64,000 nucleotides of DNA from contig OZ255622.1 in assembly GCA_965276715.1 (NCBI GenBank), positions 2,852,001-2,916,000 of the forward strand. Direction: 5' to 3'. This document shows, piece after piece, positions 47,362 through 55,726 of the stretch. The stretch comes from CAXTPV01 sp965276715. Its GTDB lineage: Bacteria; Pseudomonadota; Alphaproteobacteria; Acetobacterales; Acetobacteraceae. The notes under the pieces are model-generated. The model did not search any database. It was not told the origin of the DNA and was given only the letters and a program-made list of their open reading frames with translations. Numbering within the stretch: the first letter of the stretch is position 1; each line of letters starts with the position of its first letter. The translations under genes and the position numbers were made by a program.

Positions 47362-47386
47362 CGAGGGCAAGCCGGGAGGAAGCGAC

Positions 47387-47740
47387 GTGATCGCCAGGAT
47401 CAGGTCGGGCCTTCCCATCGATGCGGTCGATGCCGTGCTGGCCAATGGATGGCTGACGTTGACCGACCTCGACGCGATCGTCCTGCCGCGAAAGACGCTC
47501 GCGCATCGGCGCAAGCTCGGCATGCTCACGCCGGACCAGTCGGACCGGCTCTCGCGCGTGACGCGGATCATCGCCCTGGCGCGAGAGGCGTTCGGCAGCG
47601 ACGACAAGGCCAGGTGCTGGCTCCGGCGGCCCACCACGCCGCTCGGCGGCGAAAGCCCGCTGAACCTGCTCGACACCGACCCGGGTGTCCGCCAAGTCGA
47701 ACGCCTGCTCGGGAGGATCGCGCACGGCATTGCCGCTTGA
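47387..47740 (+). CDS. Xre/MbcA/ParS-type antitoxin of a RES toxin
   Basis: The 117-residue protein starts at GTG 47387, 5 bp after GGGAGGAAG. The C-terminal half is the DUF2384 toxin-binding domain: RLSRVTRIIALAREAFGSDDKARCWLRRPTTPLGGESPLNLL, shown here only as the pattern ending in WLRRP, PLGGESPL and LLDTDPGVRQVE. The N-terminal part (LTLTDLDAIVLPRKTLAHRR) is the Xre-like DNA-binding region. It should neutralise the toxin and repress the operon. Its stop overlaps the toxin start as TTGA. Confidence 0.88.
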   Translation: MIARIRSGLPIDAVDAVLANGWLTLTDLDAIVLPRKTLAHRRKLGMLTPDQSDRLSRVTRIIALAREAFGSDDKARCWLRRPTTPLGGESPLNLLDTDPGVRQVERLLGRIAHGIAA

Positions 47741-48186
47741 GCCCGGGCGGGAAGCCCCGCCTCGCCTGGCGCCTCTGCCGTCGCTCCCTCGCCAACCTGG
47801 CAGGAGACGGCGCTCGCCTCTATGGCGGCCGCTGGAACAGCCCCGGGAGGCTGATGGTCTATTTGGCGTCCAGCTCGGCGCTGTGCGTGCTCGAGGTCCG
47901 CGTGCATCTCGACCTGCCGTTCTCGTTGATCCCCGACGACTACGTGCTGATGACGATCGACCTGGACGACCTGCCCGTCGAACAGATGGCCGGCAGTCCG
48001 CCCGATCCGATGGTGGTCGGAGATCAGTGGCTGACGGAGGCCCGGACACCGCTGCTCGAGGTGCCCTCAGCCATCGTCGAGGAGTCGGCCAACCTGCTCC
48101 TGAACCCCGTCCATCCGTCGGCAGCGTCGGCCACGGTGGCAACCGTCAGGCCGTTCTCCTTCGACCAGCGTCTCTGGGCCGAATAG
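47737..48186 (+). CDS. RES-domain toxin
   Basis: A 149-residue RES protein; characterised members degrade NAD+ by phosphorolysis or hydrolysis. Conserved features: LAWRLCRR, then DGARLYGGRWNSPGR with the catalytic Arg/Tyr region, MVYLASSSALCVLEV, and the C-terminal NPVHPSAA and PFSFDQRLW. The start is inferred as TTG 47737, overlapping the antitoxin stop; longer starts in this frame would lie inside the antitoxin gene. A weak start and 4-bp overlap would keep toxin below antitoxin. Confidence 0.86.
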   Translation: MSPGGKPRLAWRLCRRSLANLAGDGARLYGGRWNSPGRLMVYLASSSALCVLEVRVHLDLPFSLIPDDYVLMTIDLDDLPVEQMAGSPPDPMVVGDQWLTEARTPLLEVPSAIVEESANLLLNPVHPSAASATVATVRPFSFDQRLWAE

Positions 48187-48244
48187 GGCCAAGTGCGTCG
48201 CGCGTCAGCCCGTCCCTCGATGATCTCACCAAACGGATGGAGGC

Positions 48245-48288
48245 CTGGAGGCCCCGCCTCCAGTGGGGTCCAGGGGTGAAACCCCTGG
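48245..48288. repeat. Dispersed double-hairpin repeat
   Basis: CTGGAGG-CCCCG-CCTCCAG (48245-48263) and CCAGGGGT-GAA-ACCCCTGG (48270-48288), separated by TGGGGT. It has the same architecture and core as the copy at 26697-26740. It sits between the convergent RES toxin and zwf2 genes. Confidence 0.75.
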
Positions 48289-48304
48289 CCTTCCTCATCG
48301 GCGA

Positions 48305-49825
48305 TCAATCCTCGATCCCCGTCCACTCGCGCCCGTCGCGCGAAAGCAGCAGCGCCGCCCCGGCCGGCCCGACGCTGCCCGCCTCGTACATCTCGACAGA
48401 GGGCGGGCTCGACAGCGCCGGATCGACCGACGACCAGGCCGCATCGATATTATCGGCCCGCTGGAACAGCGTCGCGTCGCCGATCAGGCAGTCATAGATC
48501 AGCGTCTCGTAGCCGACATTCGGCTCGAGCTCGAACGCGTCCTCGTAGCTGAACTTCATCGCCACGCCGGACAGGTCCATCTTCGGCCCGGGGATTTTCG
48601 CCGAAATCCCGAGCGTGATGCCCTGCTTGGGCTGGATGCTGATCGTCAAGTTGTTGGGCGCCAGCTTGTCGACCGGCGTATCCCGGAACATGGCGTAGGG
48701 CGCCTGCTTGAAATGCACGACCACCTCGGTACGCCGCCCCGACATGCACTTGCCCGTGCGCAGATAGAACGGCACACCCGACCAGCGAAAGCTGTCCGCC
48801 TCCAGCTTCATCGCGATGTAGGTCTCGGTCACGCTGTCATGCGCGACGCCCGGGCTCTCCCGGTAGGCCGCAACCGCCTTCCCGTTCACTGCCCCGGCCG
48901 TGTACTGCCCGCGGACCACATTCTCCGGTCGCACCGGATGCAGGCTCTCGAAGAACGACTGCTTCATCGACCGCACGCTTTCCGCGTCGAACGAATTGGG
49001 CGGCTCCATCGTGACCATCGAGAGCAGCGTGAACAGATGGTTCGGCACCATGTCGCGCAACGCGCCCGTGGGCTCGTAGAACGCGCCCCGTTGCTCCACG
49101 CCCACCGTCTCGGCCGCCGTCACCTGGATGTGGTCGATATACTCCCGCCGCCACAGCGGCTCGAAGATCCCGTTGCCGAACCGGAACGCCAGGATGTTCT
49201 GCACCGTCTCCTTGCCGAGGAAATGGTCGATCCGGTAGATCTGGCTCTCGTCGGCCTGCGCCAGCAGCGCCGCGTTCAGCGCCTTCGAGCTCGCCAGATC
49301 CGCCCCGAACGGCTTCTCCACCACCAGCCGCCGGAACACGCCGTCCGACTGCTTGAGCAGCCCGGCCTTGCCGATCGATTCCGCCACCACCGAGAAGAAC
49401 CGCGCCGCCACCGCGCAATAGAACACCGCGTTGCCCGAAACCCGGGCCTTGAGCGTCTCGATGTCCTCCGCTTTGGTGAAATCGGCCTGGCAGTAGCTGA
49501 TCCGTGACGCGAGCCAGCCCCAGTTCGTCTCGTCGATCTTGGGCGTGTAGAACTCCGCCGAAGGGTCGCGGGTGAACTCCTCCATCGTCTGCCGCAGCTC
49601 GCCGCGGAACGCGTCGTCGGAGCTTTCCACCCGGTCGACCGCGATCAGCTTGAAGTCGTCGGCCAGCAGATGCGCCTCACTCAGATTGTAGAACGACGGG
49701 ATCAGCAGACGCTTGGTCAGGTCGCCATGCGCGCCGAAGATCACGAACGTGCAGGACGGCGCCTTCTCGGCTGCCACCGGCGGGATGCGCTTGTCACGGC
49801 TGGACGGCTTCATCGTCGCACTCAT
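48305..49825 (-). CDS. zwf: Glucose-6-phosphate 1-dehydrogenase (second copy)
   Basis: A second, 506-residue G6PDH, apart from the pentose-phosphate operon. Motifs: TFVIFGAHGDLTKRLLIPS, EKPFGADLASSKALN, RIDHFLGKETVQNILAFRF and LRTGKCMSGRRTE. Start at ATG 49825 with GGGAG 5-6 bp upstream. The Rossmann motif is the usual G-A-x-G-D-L-T-K, whereas the operon copy has GAGGDLAAR; coenzyme preference or regulation may differ. It stands alone between a toxin-antitoxin pair and asd, so it is expressed independently. Confidence 0.94.
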   Translation of the reverse strand: MSATMKPSSRDKRIPPVAAEKAPSCTFVIFGAHGDLTKRLLIPSFYNLSEAHLLADDFKLIAVDRVESSDDAFRGELRQTMEEFTRDPSAEFYTPKIDETNWGWLASRISYCQADFTKAEDIETLKARVSGNAVFYCAVAARFFSVVAESIGKAGLLKQSDGVFRRLVVEKPFGADLASSKALNAALLAQADESQIYRIDHFLGKETVQNILAFRFGNGIFEPLWRREYIDHIQVTAAETVGVEQRGAFYEPTGALRDMVPNHLFTLLSMVTMEPPNSFDAESVRSMKQSFFESLHPVRPENVVRGQYTAGAVNGKAVAAYRESPGVAHDSVTETYIAMKLEADSFRWSGVPFYLRTGKCMSGRRTEVVVHFKQAPYAMFRDTPVDKLAPNNLTISIQPKQGITLGISAKIPGPKMDLSGVAMKFSYEDAFELEPNVGYETLIYDCLIGDATLFQRADNIDAAWSSVDPALSSPPSVEMYEAGSVGPAGAALLLSRDGREWTGIED

Positions 49826-49833
49826 GCGGAACT

Positions 49834-49865
49834 CCCGTTGGATCGATGCCCCGTTGGATCGATGC
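49834..49865. repeat. 16-bp perfect tandem duplication upstream of zwf2
   Basis: CCCGTTGGATCGATGC occurs twice in a row (49834-49849 and 49850-49865), directly before the ribosome-binding region of the second zwf. It could be a replication-slippage product that changes the leader or an operator. Confidence 0.85.
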
Positions 49866-49984
49866 ACGGACGACGCACCGCCCGATCCATGGTTCCGGCC
49901 AAACCCGTTACGCTGCCGTGAGGCCGCGCTTGCCCCGGCACCGTCATGCGCCTACCTCGGCGAACGAGAAGGGAAGGGATGCCC

Positions 49985-51037
49985 ATGTTCAAGGTCGCAG
50001 TGGTCGGCGCCACCGGCGCGGTCGGCCGCGAAATCCTCAAGACCCTCGCCGAGCGCGACTTCCCCATCGCCGACATCGCCGCGGTCGCGTCTGGCCGATC
50101 GACCGGCCAGGAAGTCTCGTTCGGAGAGAAGTCCGTCCTCAAGATCCGCAATCTCGAGACCTTCGACTTCGCCGGCTGGGATCTGGCCCTGTTCAGCCCG
50201 GGTGCGGCCGTCTCCGCCATCCACGCGCCGCGCGCCGCTGCGGCCGGCTGCCTGGTCATCGACAACACCAGCCAGTTCCGCATGGAGCACGACGTCCCGC
50301 TCGTCGTCCCGGAAGTGAACCCGCACGCGCTGGCGCGCATCCGGCGCAACATAATCGCCAATCCGAACTGCTCGACCATCCAGATGGTCGTGGCCCTCAA
50401 GCCGCTCCACGACGTGGCGAAAATCCGCCGCATCGTCGTCTCGACCTACCAATCCGTCTCCGGCGCCGGCAAGGAGGGCATGGACGAGCTCTTCACCCAG
50501 ACCAAGGGCAGCTTCGTCAACGACGCCCCCACCATCGCGCAATTCACCAAGCAGATCGCCTTCAACGTCATCCCCCACATCGACAGCTTCATGGATGACG
50601 GCAACACCCGCGAGGAATGGAAGATGGCGGTCGAGACACGCAAGATCCTCGACCCCGACATCGTCGTCCAGGCGACCTGCGTGCGCGTCCCCGTCTTCAT
50701 CGGCCACGCCGAGGCGATCGCGGTCGAGTTCCACCATCCGATCACCCTCGAGCAGGCCCGCGCCGCCCTGCGCGCCGCGCCCGGCGTGGTGCTCCACGAC
50801 ACCCGCGACGACGGCGGCTACGCGACGCCGATGGAGACCGCCGGCGAGGACGCGGTCTATGTCAGCCGCCTGCGCGTCGACCCGACCGTCCCGCACGGCC
50901 TGGCGCTGTGGTGCGCCGCCGACAATCTCCGCAAGGGCGCCGCCCTGAACGCCGTCCAGATCGCTGAGCTCGTAACCAAGGGCGGGGCGCTGCCCCGCAC
51001 CCCGCCAAAGGCCTTGCCTTTGGAAACCACGACCTAG
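49985..51037 (+). CDS. asd: Aspartate-semialdehyde dehydrogenase
   Basis: Second step of the aspartate pathway to Lys, Thr and Met: reduces aspartyl phosphate to the semialdehyde. The 350-residue protein has VAVVGATGAVGREIL (NADP site), NPNCSTIQMV with the catalytic Cys, STYQSVSGAGKEG, and the substrate Arg/His region in TCVRVPVFIGHAEA. Start ATG 49985 with GGGAAGGG at good spacing; 49979 is also possible. The family's usual end is QIAEL; here about 18 extra residues (Gly/Pro/Lys-rich) are encoded by a two-hairpin repeat, so the C-terminus is atypical. Confidence 0.95.
   Translation: MFKVAVVGATGAVGREILKTLAERDFPIADIAAVASGRSTGQEVSFGEKSVLKIRNLETFDFAGWDLALFSPGAAVSAIHAPRAAAAGCLVIDNTSQFRMEHDVPLVVPEVNPHALARIRRNIIANPNCSTIQMVVALKPLHDVAKIRRIVVSTYQSVSGAGKEGMDELFTQTKGSFVNDAPTIAQFTKQIAFNVIPHIDSFMDDGNTREEWKMAVETRKILDPDIVVQATCVRVPVFIGHAEAIAVEFHHPITLEQARAALRAAPGVVLHDTRDDGGYATPMETAGEDAVYVSRLRVDPTVPHGLALWCAADNLRKGAALNAVQIAELVTKGGALPRTPPKALPLETTT
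50982..51023. repeat. Dispersed double hairpin inside the asd 3' end
   Basis: GCGGGG-CGCTG-CCCCGC (50982-50998) and CCAAAGG-CCTTG-CCTTTGG (51005-51023). Both lie within the asd reading frame and supply its last residues before the stop at 51037. A further partial unit, GGGGGCGCTACCC, lies at 51056-51067 after the gene. Confidence 0.78.
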
Positions 51038-51147
51038 ACGCCACTCGCGGCCATCGGGGGCGCTACCCAGAAACTGGGATTCGAGAACTACCGTCAATCT
51101 GGCCGTTGCGTTTATCGTTCGGTCGGAAGCTCGGAAGGTTGCGCGCG

Positions 51148-51849
51148 ATGGATCAGGTCGACTTTCAGAACACGATGCGAACACTCGGGTGGTCTTCACA
51201 GGCCGTGCAGGGGTTCGAGGCAGATGCTTACGGCGCCGCTTTGTGCCTCATTCACTACATTGACCATTTGACGCCCGCCGGCCGGATCGCCTGGGCCAAT
51301 GCGTCGATGAGAGCCAGTCACATTGGCCAGCAGGGTATCCGTCGCACGCGCGAAGGCAGTTACCTGTCTTGGCTGAACCAACTTCGAATGAGCGTTTACG
51401 GGCTTGGCTTCGATGACGAATCGGTGACCAAGCAGACAATGCGCGTAAGCAATCCTTGGTCCCTGAGCGACGCGGAGTTCACTTACTGCATGCTCTATAT
51501 TCGAACGGGTCGAGAGCCCGACACCGACAAATTCCAGAAAAAATACCTGGCGCCTCTCGAGTCGAAAGTCGCCGGCAAACTGACGGACACGCTGGAAGGC
51601 GAAGCGCTCAAATACCTGGAAACGGCTGCTATCACTCTTGGAGGCGCCGCCATCGGCGCCTTCTTCAAGTTCAAGAACTCGACCATCGGCGGAGCGGTCA
51701 TCGGTTTCGCCTTCGACATGCTCAAGGAGACGATGGCCAAGCAGATGCTGGCGGACCTGACCGCAAGGTATGAATCCGACGAAGCCCGCAGGCTCTATCT
51801 GGTGCCCAAAGGGCTCAGCAGCTACGTCAAGGTGGCCGCGTTGCCATGA
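51148..51849 (+). CDS. Orphan protein with Gly-rich membrane-like segment
   Basis: Predicted 233-residue protein with no family I recognise. The N-terminal two thirds look soluble, with many Trp/Tyr (WSSQAVQGFEADAYGAA, YIDHLTPAGRIAWANAS). Residues about 155-195 form a Gly-rich hydrophobic stretch with small-x-x-x-small spacing (ITLGGAAIGAFF and IGGAVIGFAF), like a membrane hairpin or glycine zipper. The DNA is less GC-rich than its neighbours, consistent with acquisition. The stop overlaps a small membrane protein gene as ATGA. A toxin-like or effector-like protein with a membrane partner is one reading. Confidence 0.72.
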   Translation: MDQVDFQNTMRTLGWSSQAVQGFEADAYGAALCLIHYIDHLTPAGRIAWANASMRASHIGQQGIRRTREGSYLSWLNQLRMSVYGLGFDDESVTKQTMRVSNPWSLSDAEFTYCMLYIRTGREPDTDKFQKKYLAPLESKVAGKLTDTLEGEALKYLETAAITLGGAAIGAFFKFKNSTIGGAVIGFAFDMLKETMAKQMLADLTARYESDEARRLYLVPKGLSSYVKVAALP

Positions 51850-52136
51850 TGGCACGCCGATCCCTCAGGTGGTGGGAAAGCGCCCTGTTCTTGGTCGTTT
51901 TTGTCGGATTGCGAATAATGTCGCCGGACGCCGACCGCTACGTCGCTCCGGCAGCTTTCCTGCTCCTGTTTTCCGTCTATGTCGTTGTCGTCTCCCGCAG
52001 TCGAGCCGGATATGTTCTGGTCGCGGTCTCTGCTCTCATGATTTGGTTCGCCCTCACCCATCCTCCCAGCATGCCGATCGGCGCCGCTCCGCCGGATTCT
52101 CGACCCGAAAACCCGCACGAGAACGTTCACACCTGA
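51846..52136 (+). CDS. Small multi-pass membrane protein coupled to the orphan gene
   Basis: A 96-residue protein with two to three hydrophobic helices (about 11-26, 33-49, 54-70) and a hydrophilic Pro-rich tail. The first helix starts after a positive MARRSLRWW. It begins inside the stop of the preceding gene, so it is translated with it. No family recognised. Size and topology are those of immunity proteins of membrane-active toxins, but also of many accessory membrane proteins. Confidence 0.68.
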   Translation: MMARRSLRWWESALFLVVFVGLRIMSPDADRYVAPAAFLLLFSVYVVVVSRSRAGYVLVAVSALMIWFALTHPPSMPIGAAPPDSRPENPHENVHT

Positions 52137-52326
52137 CGCGGGTCCTTGATGCTTCGCGTGATGAAACCGCCGAGGGGAGACCGTTGCACGTCGCCGGATC
52201 GCATGTTTGGAACCGCGTTTCCTGACGGTTCCCGCGGCAGTGGCTGTCATCGTTTTCTTCCAGCTCAGTCCTGCGCCCGATGAAACCAAATCGTGCCATG
52301 CCGCATCTCCTCGGCCAGTCCACGGT

Positions 52327-53121
52327 CTACGCCAAGTGCAGGAACCCCGACACTCCCATGAACACGCCGACCCCGATCACCAGCGCGCCCGACACATAGG
52401 GCAGCAACCCCGTCCACCGGTCGAAACCCGCCAGCCGGCGCGAGGCATGCGCCACGCCGAGTGCGGCGATGACGCCGAGCGACACCAGCGTCACCGCGAG
52501 CCCCAGGCTGAACGCGGTCACCAGGCCGATGCCCAGCGCGATCCGTTTCAACCGCAGACAGACCAGCAGCATCGTCAGCGCGGCCGGGCAGGGCATCAGC
52601 CCGCTGCTCAGCCCGAACAGCGCGATCTGCCGCGTCGTGACCGCGCGTCCGTCGAACCGCTGCTCGATCTGGCGCGCATGACTGCGTGCATGCGCGTCAC
52701 CGCCATGGTCATGCCCATGATCATGCCCGTGCGCATGATCATGATGGTGATCATCGCCATGACCCCCGTGCCTATGCGCCTCCTGATCGGTGCGGGCGAG
52801 GCGCCAGATCATCGTGAGCCCGATGCCCACGATGACCACGCCCGATCCGAGCTGCAGCCAGGGCTCGACATCGTCGCCGATATACCGATCACCGAAATAG
52901 AGCGCCGCTCCCGCCAGCACCCAGATCAGCACCGAATGCGAGAACGCCGCCGACAGCCCGAGCAGCACCGCCTGTGGCACGCTGCCGCGTGTCGCCACCA
53001 CGAAGGACGCGATCATCGTCTTGGCATGTCCCGGCTCCAGCGCGTGCAGCGCGCCGAGCACCAGGCCCGTGCCCATCAACCAGAGCAGCGACGAGCTCTC
53101 GATCAGATCGGTGGGGTTCAT
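52327..53121 (-). CDS. RcnA-like nickel/cobalt transporter with His-rich loop
   Basis: The 264-residue membrane protein of the RcnA/NiCoT-related family has about six segments. LGALHALEPGHAKTM near the N-terminus is the metal-binding signature, and a cytosolic loop (about 112-150) is extremely rich in His and Asp. GLSSGLMPCPAALTMLL begins the second half. Family members export Ni/Co in enterobacteria. Start ATG 53121 with GAGGAG 8 bp upstream; it overlaps the previous gene by 1 bp (TGATG). Last gene of a six-gene metal cluster. Confidence 0.88.
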   Translation of the reverse strand: MNPTDLIESSSLLWLMGTGLVLGALHALEPGHAKTMIASFVVATRGSVPQAVLLGLSAAFSHSVLIWVLAGAALYFGDRYIGDDVEPWLQLGSGVVIVGIGLTMIWRLARTDQEAHRHGGHGDDHHHDHAHGHDHGHDHGGDAHARSHARQIEQRFDGRAVTTRQIALFGLSSGLMPCPAALTMLLVCLRLKRIALGIGLVTAFSLGLAVTLVSLGVIAALGVAHASRRLAGFDRWTGLLPYVSGALVIGVGVFMGVSGFLHLA

Positions 53122-53552
53122 CAAGCGGCTCCTCGCCGGCTGGTGATCCCGCCCCGCCGCACGAAAAGCTGCAGGCAGAGCAGGACATTGAAAAACAGAC
53201 TGATCGCCACGAACCAGTCCGGAATGGCCTGGCCCGACAACCCCGGCACCCCGCGCGTGACGTCCACCCGCGCGCGGCTCGCATGTCCGGCGCCGTCCTC
53301 GACCTCGATCCGCCAGCGCCCGTCGCCGCTGGCGTGCAGCGGGACCTCGCCCGCCGGACCTGTCCTGCCCGTCGCCACCGGAAAGACGCCGCCCGGCCCG
53401 AACACCCGATAGTCCGCGCCCGCCATGACCGTCCCGTCGGTGTAATGAAACAGCACCGTCGCGTCCCCCGTTCCGCGCAGCGCCACATCGATGCCATGCG
53501 CGCGCGCCGCCTGCACCCACAACATGACGACCAGGGCGGCGAGCAGGCGCAT
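53121..53552 (-). CDS. Exported, C-terminally anchored accessory protein
   Basis: A 143-residue protein: signal peptide ending QAARA, so the mature chain starts His-Gly; a beta-rich domain (VLFHYTDGTVMAGADYRVFG, WRIEVEDGAGHASRARVDV) of about 90 residues; and one C-terminal membrane helix (FVAISLFFNVLLCLQLFV). It resembles accessory subunits of cobalt/nickel transport such as CbiN-like or carboxypeptidase-like exported domains. Function is unproved. GTG at 53564 (overlapping the upstream stop as GTGA) is an alternative start. Confidence 0.78.
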   Translation of the reverse strand: MRLLAALVVMLWVQAARAHGIDVALRGTGDATVLFHYTDGTVMAGADYRVFGPGGVFPVATGRTGPAGEVPLHASGDGRWRIEVEDGAGHASRARVDVTRGVPGLSGQAIPDWFVAISLFFNVLLCLQLFVRRGGITSRRGAA

Positions 53553-53560
53553 CGACGCTC

Positions 53561-54700
53561 TCACAGCGACAAGGTCCGGCGCGCGAACCAGGCCAGCGCC
53601 ACCAGTCCCGCCACGCCCGACGCCCCGGGCAGGAATCGCGCGGGATAGGCGCGCGCATGGCGAAGCGCGAAACCCACCGGCAGCACCACAATGGCGGCCA
53701 CGAGCTGCGCCGCCTCGACGCCGGCGTTGAACGAGAACAGCGCCACCGCCAGCGGCCACGCCGGCAGCGACAGCGGCCCGAGCGCCGCCGCGAACCCCAT
53801 CCCATGGATCAGGCCGAACCCGAAGCCCAGCACCCAACGTCGCTCCGGCAGGACCGACACGATATTGTCGACCGCCGTCGCCACGATCGTCAGCGCGATC
53901 GCGCCCTCGATGATCCGCGACGGAATGCTCACCCAGCCCAGCGTCGCCGCCGTCACCGTGATCGCATGCGCCACCGTGAACGCGCTCAGGATCTTGGTGG
54001 TCTGCAGGAACGCCGGGCCGAACCGCTCGACCGGTTCCCATCTCCCGCGCGCGCCGCGGCGGAACATCGCCGGGAACAGCAGCAGCGCGATGAACAGCAG
54101 ATGATCCGGACCCGACATGATGTGCGCGACGCCCACCCGGAAGAAATCGGCGAAGGTCTGTCCGAGGCGGCCTCCCGCCGCGACCGTCACATGCGGCGAC
54201 GCCGGCGACAGCACCGCCACATGGAACGAACCACCGGCAATGACATCGACCAGCGCACGATGCTGCGGATCGAGATCGAACATCAGCCGGTAGTCGATCC
54301 CCACCGCGCGGACCGTGGCCGGGCAGCGCGCGGTGAATTCCAGCACCGCGTAGCCGTTGCCGGCCCGCTCGTCGGCCAGCAGCGCCACCGGCCCGGGCGT
54401 GCAGGCCGATCCGCCCGACGACAGCGCCAGCCGCGGCATCGCATAATCCGCGATCGCCTGTCGATGCGCGCGCAAATCACCCCACGTGATCCGTCCGGTC
54501 GGATCGAGACCGATCGCATAATCGAGATCCCGCAGCGCGATCTCCCACTGCACCCGCATCGCCGACCCGGCCGTGACGACCGTCAGATAGCTCGTGCTCA
54601 GGCTGTGGGCGGCTGCCGGAAGCGCGGCCGCCACCATGCATGCGACCAGCACCAGACCAGCGAGCCAGCGCCTCACGCTACGCATCCGCGCCGAGATCAT
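53561..54700 (-). CDS. HupE/UreJ-type membrane protein with exported N-terminal domain
   Basis: A 379-residue protein. A signal peptide ends at ALPAAA (residue 31), so the mature chain begins with His. An exported domain of about 150 residues follows, then a HupE/UreJ-like membrane domain of about six helices. The latter carries GVAHIMSGPDHLLFIALLL (His and Asp-His metal motif), FTVAHAITVTAATLG and GFGFGLIHGMGFAAAL. HupE/UreJ proteins are linked to nickel uptake in hydrogenase and urease operons. Start at ATG 54700, overlapping the preceding transporter by 23 bp; ATG 54685 is possible. Confidence 0.86.
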   Translation of the reverse strand: MISARMRSVRRWLAGLVLVACMVAAALPAAAHSLSTSYLTVVTAGSAMRVQWEIALRDLDYAIGLDPTGRITWGDLRAHRQAIADYAMPRLALSSGGSACTPGPVALLADERAGNGYAVLEFTARCPATVRAVGIDYRLMFDLDPQHRALVDVIAGGSFHVAVLSPASPHVTVAAGGRLGQTFADFFRVGVAHIMSGPDHLLFIALLLFPAMFRRGARGRWEPVERFGPAFLQTTKILSAFTVAHAITVTAATLGWVSIPSRIIEGAIALTIVATAVDNIVSVLPERRWVLGFGFGLIHGMGFAAALGPLSLPAWPLAVALFSFNAGVEAAQLVAAIVVLPVGFALRHARAYPARFLPGASGVAGLVALAWFARRTLSL

Positions 54701-55724
54701 CGTAGCCCTTGACCCGGTAGATCACCGCCGACAGCACCCAGCTTCCCACGAACACGCCGATGACGATGAAGCCGATGCCGCCGAAATGCGCGTTCAGCGA
54801 ACCGATCCTGTTCCAGAACATTCCCTTCAGCGCGAGCTGGTCGCCGATCAACCCCAGCGTCTCGATCCCGCCGACGAGGAGGGCCACCACGATCGAGACC
54901 GTGGTGATCGTCATGTTGTAGTAGATCTTGCGCATCGGCTTGAGGAACGCCCAGCCGTAGGTGCCCAGCATCAGGATGCCGTCCGCGGTGTCGATCATCG
55001 ACATGCCGGCGGTGAACAGCGCCGGGAACACCAGGATCGACCAGATCGGCAGCCCGCTGGTCGCCTGGGCGGCCGAAATGCCGAGCAGCCCCACTTCCGT
55101 CGCCGTGTCGAAGCCCAACCCGAACAGCACGCCGAGCGGATACATGTGCCACGACCGGCCGATCAGCGCGAACAGCGGACGAAAGATCCGCGCCATGATC
55201 CCGCCGCCCCCGAACAGCCCGCACTCCTCCTCGAGGCCGCCCGCCTTGACACGCTGGAAGCTGCGCCACGTCGTCCTGAGGACCAGCAGGTTCATGATCG
55301 CGATCGCGAACAGGAACCCTGCCGAGACCAGCGTCCCGAGCACGCCGCCGATCGCCCGGAACGCCTCGAACTGGCTTCTGAACTGGGTCGCCGTCACCGC
55401 GATCGCGATCGTCGCCAGCACCACGATCGTGGAATGACCCAGCGAGAAGAACAATCCGACCGAAACCGGCCGCTTGCCTTCCGCCATCAGCTTGCGCGTG
55501 ACGTTGTCGATCGCCGCGATGTGATCGGCGTCCACCGCGTGGCGCAGCCCGAAACTGTAGGCGAGCAACGACGTGCCGAGCAGAAGCGGATAATGCCGGA
55601 AGGTCACCAGCGCCCACACCCACACGGCGACGTTGGCCGCGACCAGCACCACCGTGATCGCCACCATCTTCGCCCGAAGATCGGCCGCCCCGTCGTCCAT
55701 GATCCGCCGCAGGATGTTCGGCAT
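54678..55724 (-). CDS. HoxN/HupN/NixA family nickel/cobalt permease
   Basis: A 348-residue NiCoT permease with eight predicted helices. The defining helix II motif is RHAVDADHIAAIDN (HX4DH); LFFSLGHSTIVVLA and LFGLGFDTATEVGLL are the other family signatures. It imports Ni2+ and/or Co2+ across the inner membrane. Start at ATG 55724, with GAGGAG upstream, 2 bp after the TPR gene stop. No urease or hydrogenase genes are in the window, so the consumer of the metal is not evident. Confidence 0.93.
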   Translation of the reverse strand: MPNILRRIMDDGAADLRAKMVAITVVLVAANVAVWVWALVTFRHYPLLLGTSLLAYSFGLRHAVDADHIAAIDNVTRKLMAEGKRPVSVGLFFSLGHSTIVVLATIAIAVTATQFRSQFEAFRAIGGVLGTLVSAGFLFAIAIMNLLVLRTTWRSFQRVKAGGLEEECGLFGGGGIMARIFRPLFALIGRSWHMYPLGVLFGLGFDTATEVGLLGISAAQATSGLPIWSILVFPALFTAGMSMIDTADGILMLGTYGWAFLKPMRKIYYNMTITTVSIVVALLVGGIETLGLIGDQLALKGMFWNRIGSLNAHFGGIGFIVIGVFVGSWVLSAVIYRVKGYDDLGADA

Positions 55725-55726
55725 CG

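Noticed and set aside
47449..47736. N-terminal extension of the RES frame
   Set aside because: It overlaps the antitoxin gene in another frame and is Arg/Ala/Pro-rich; the RES homology starts only after the antitoxin stop.
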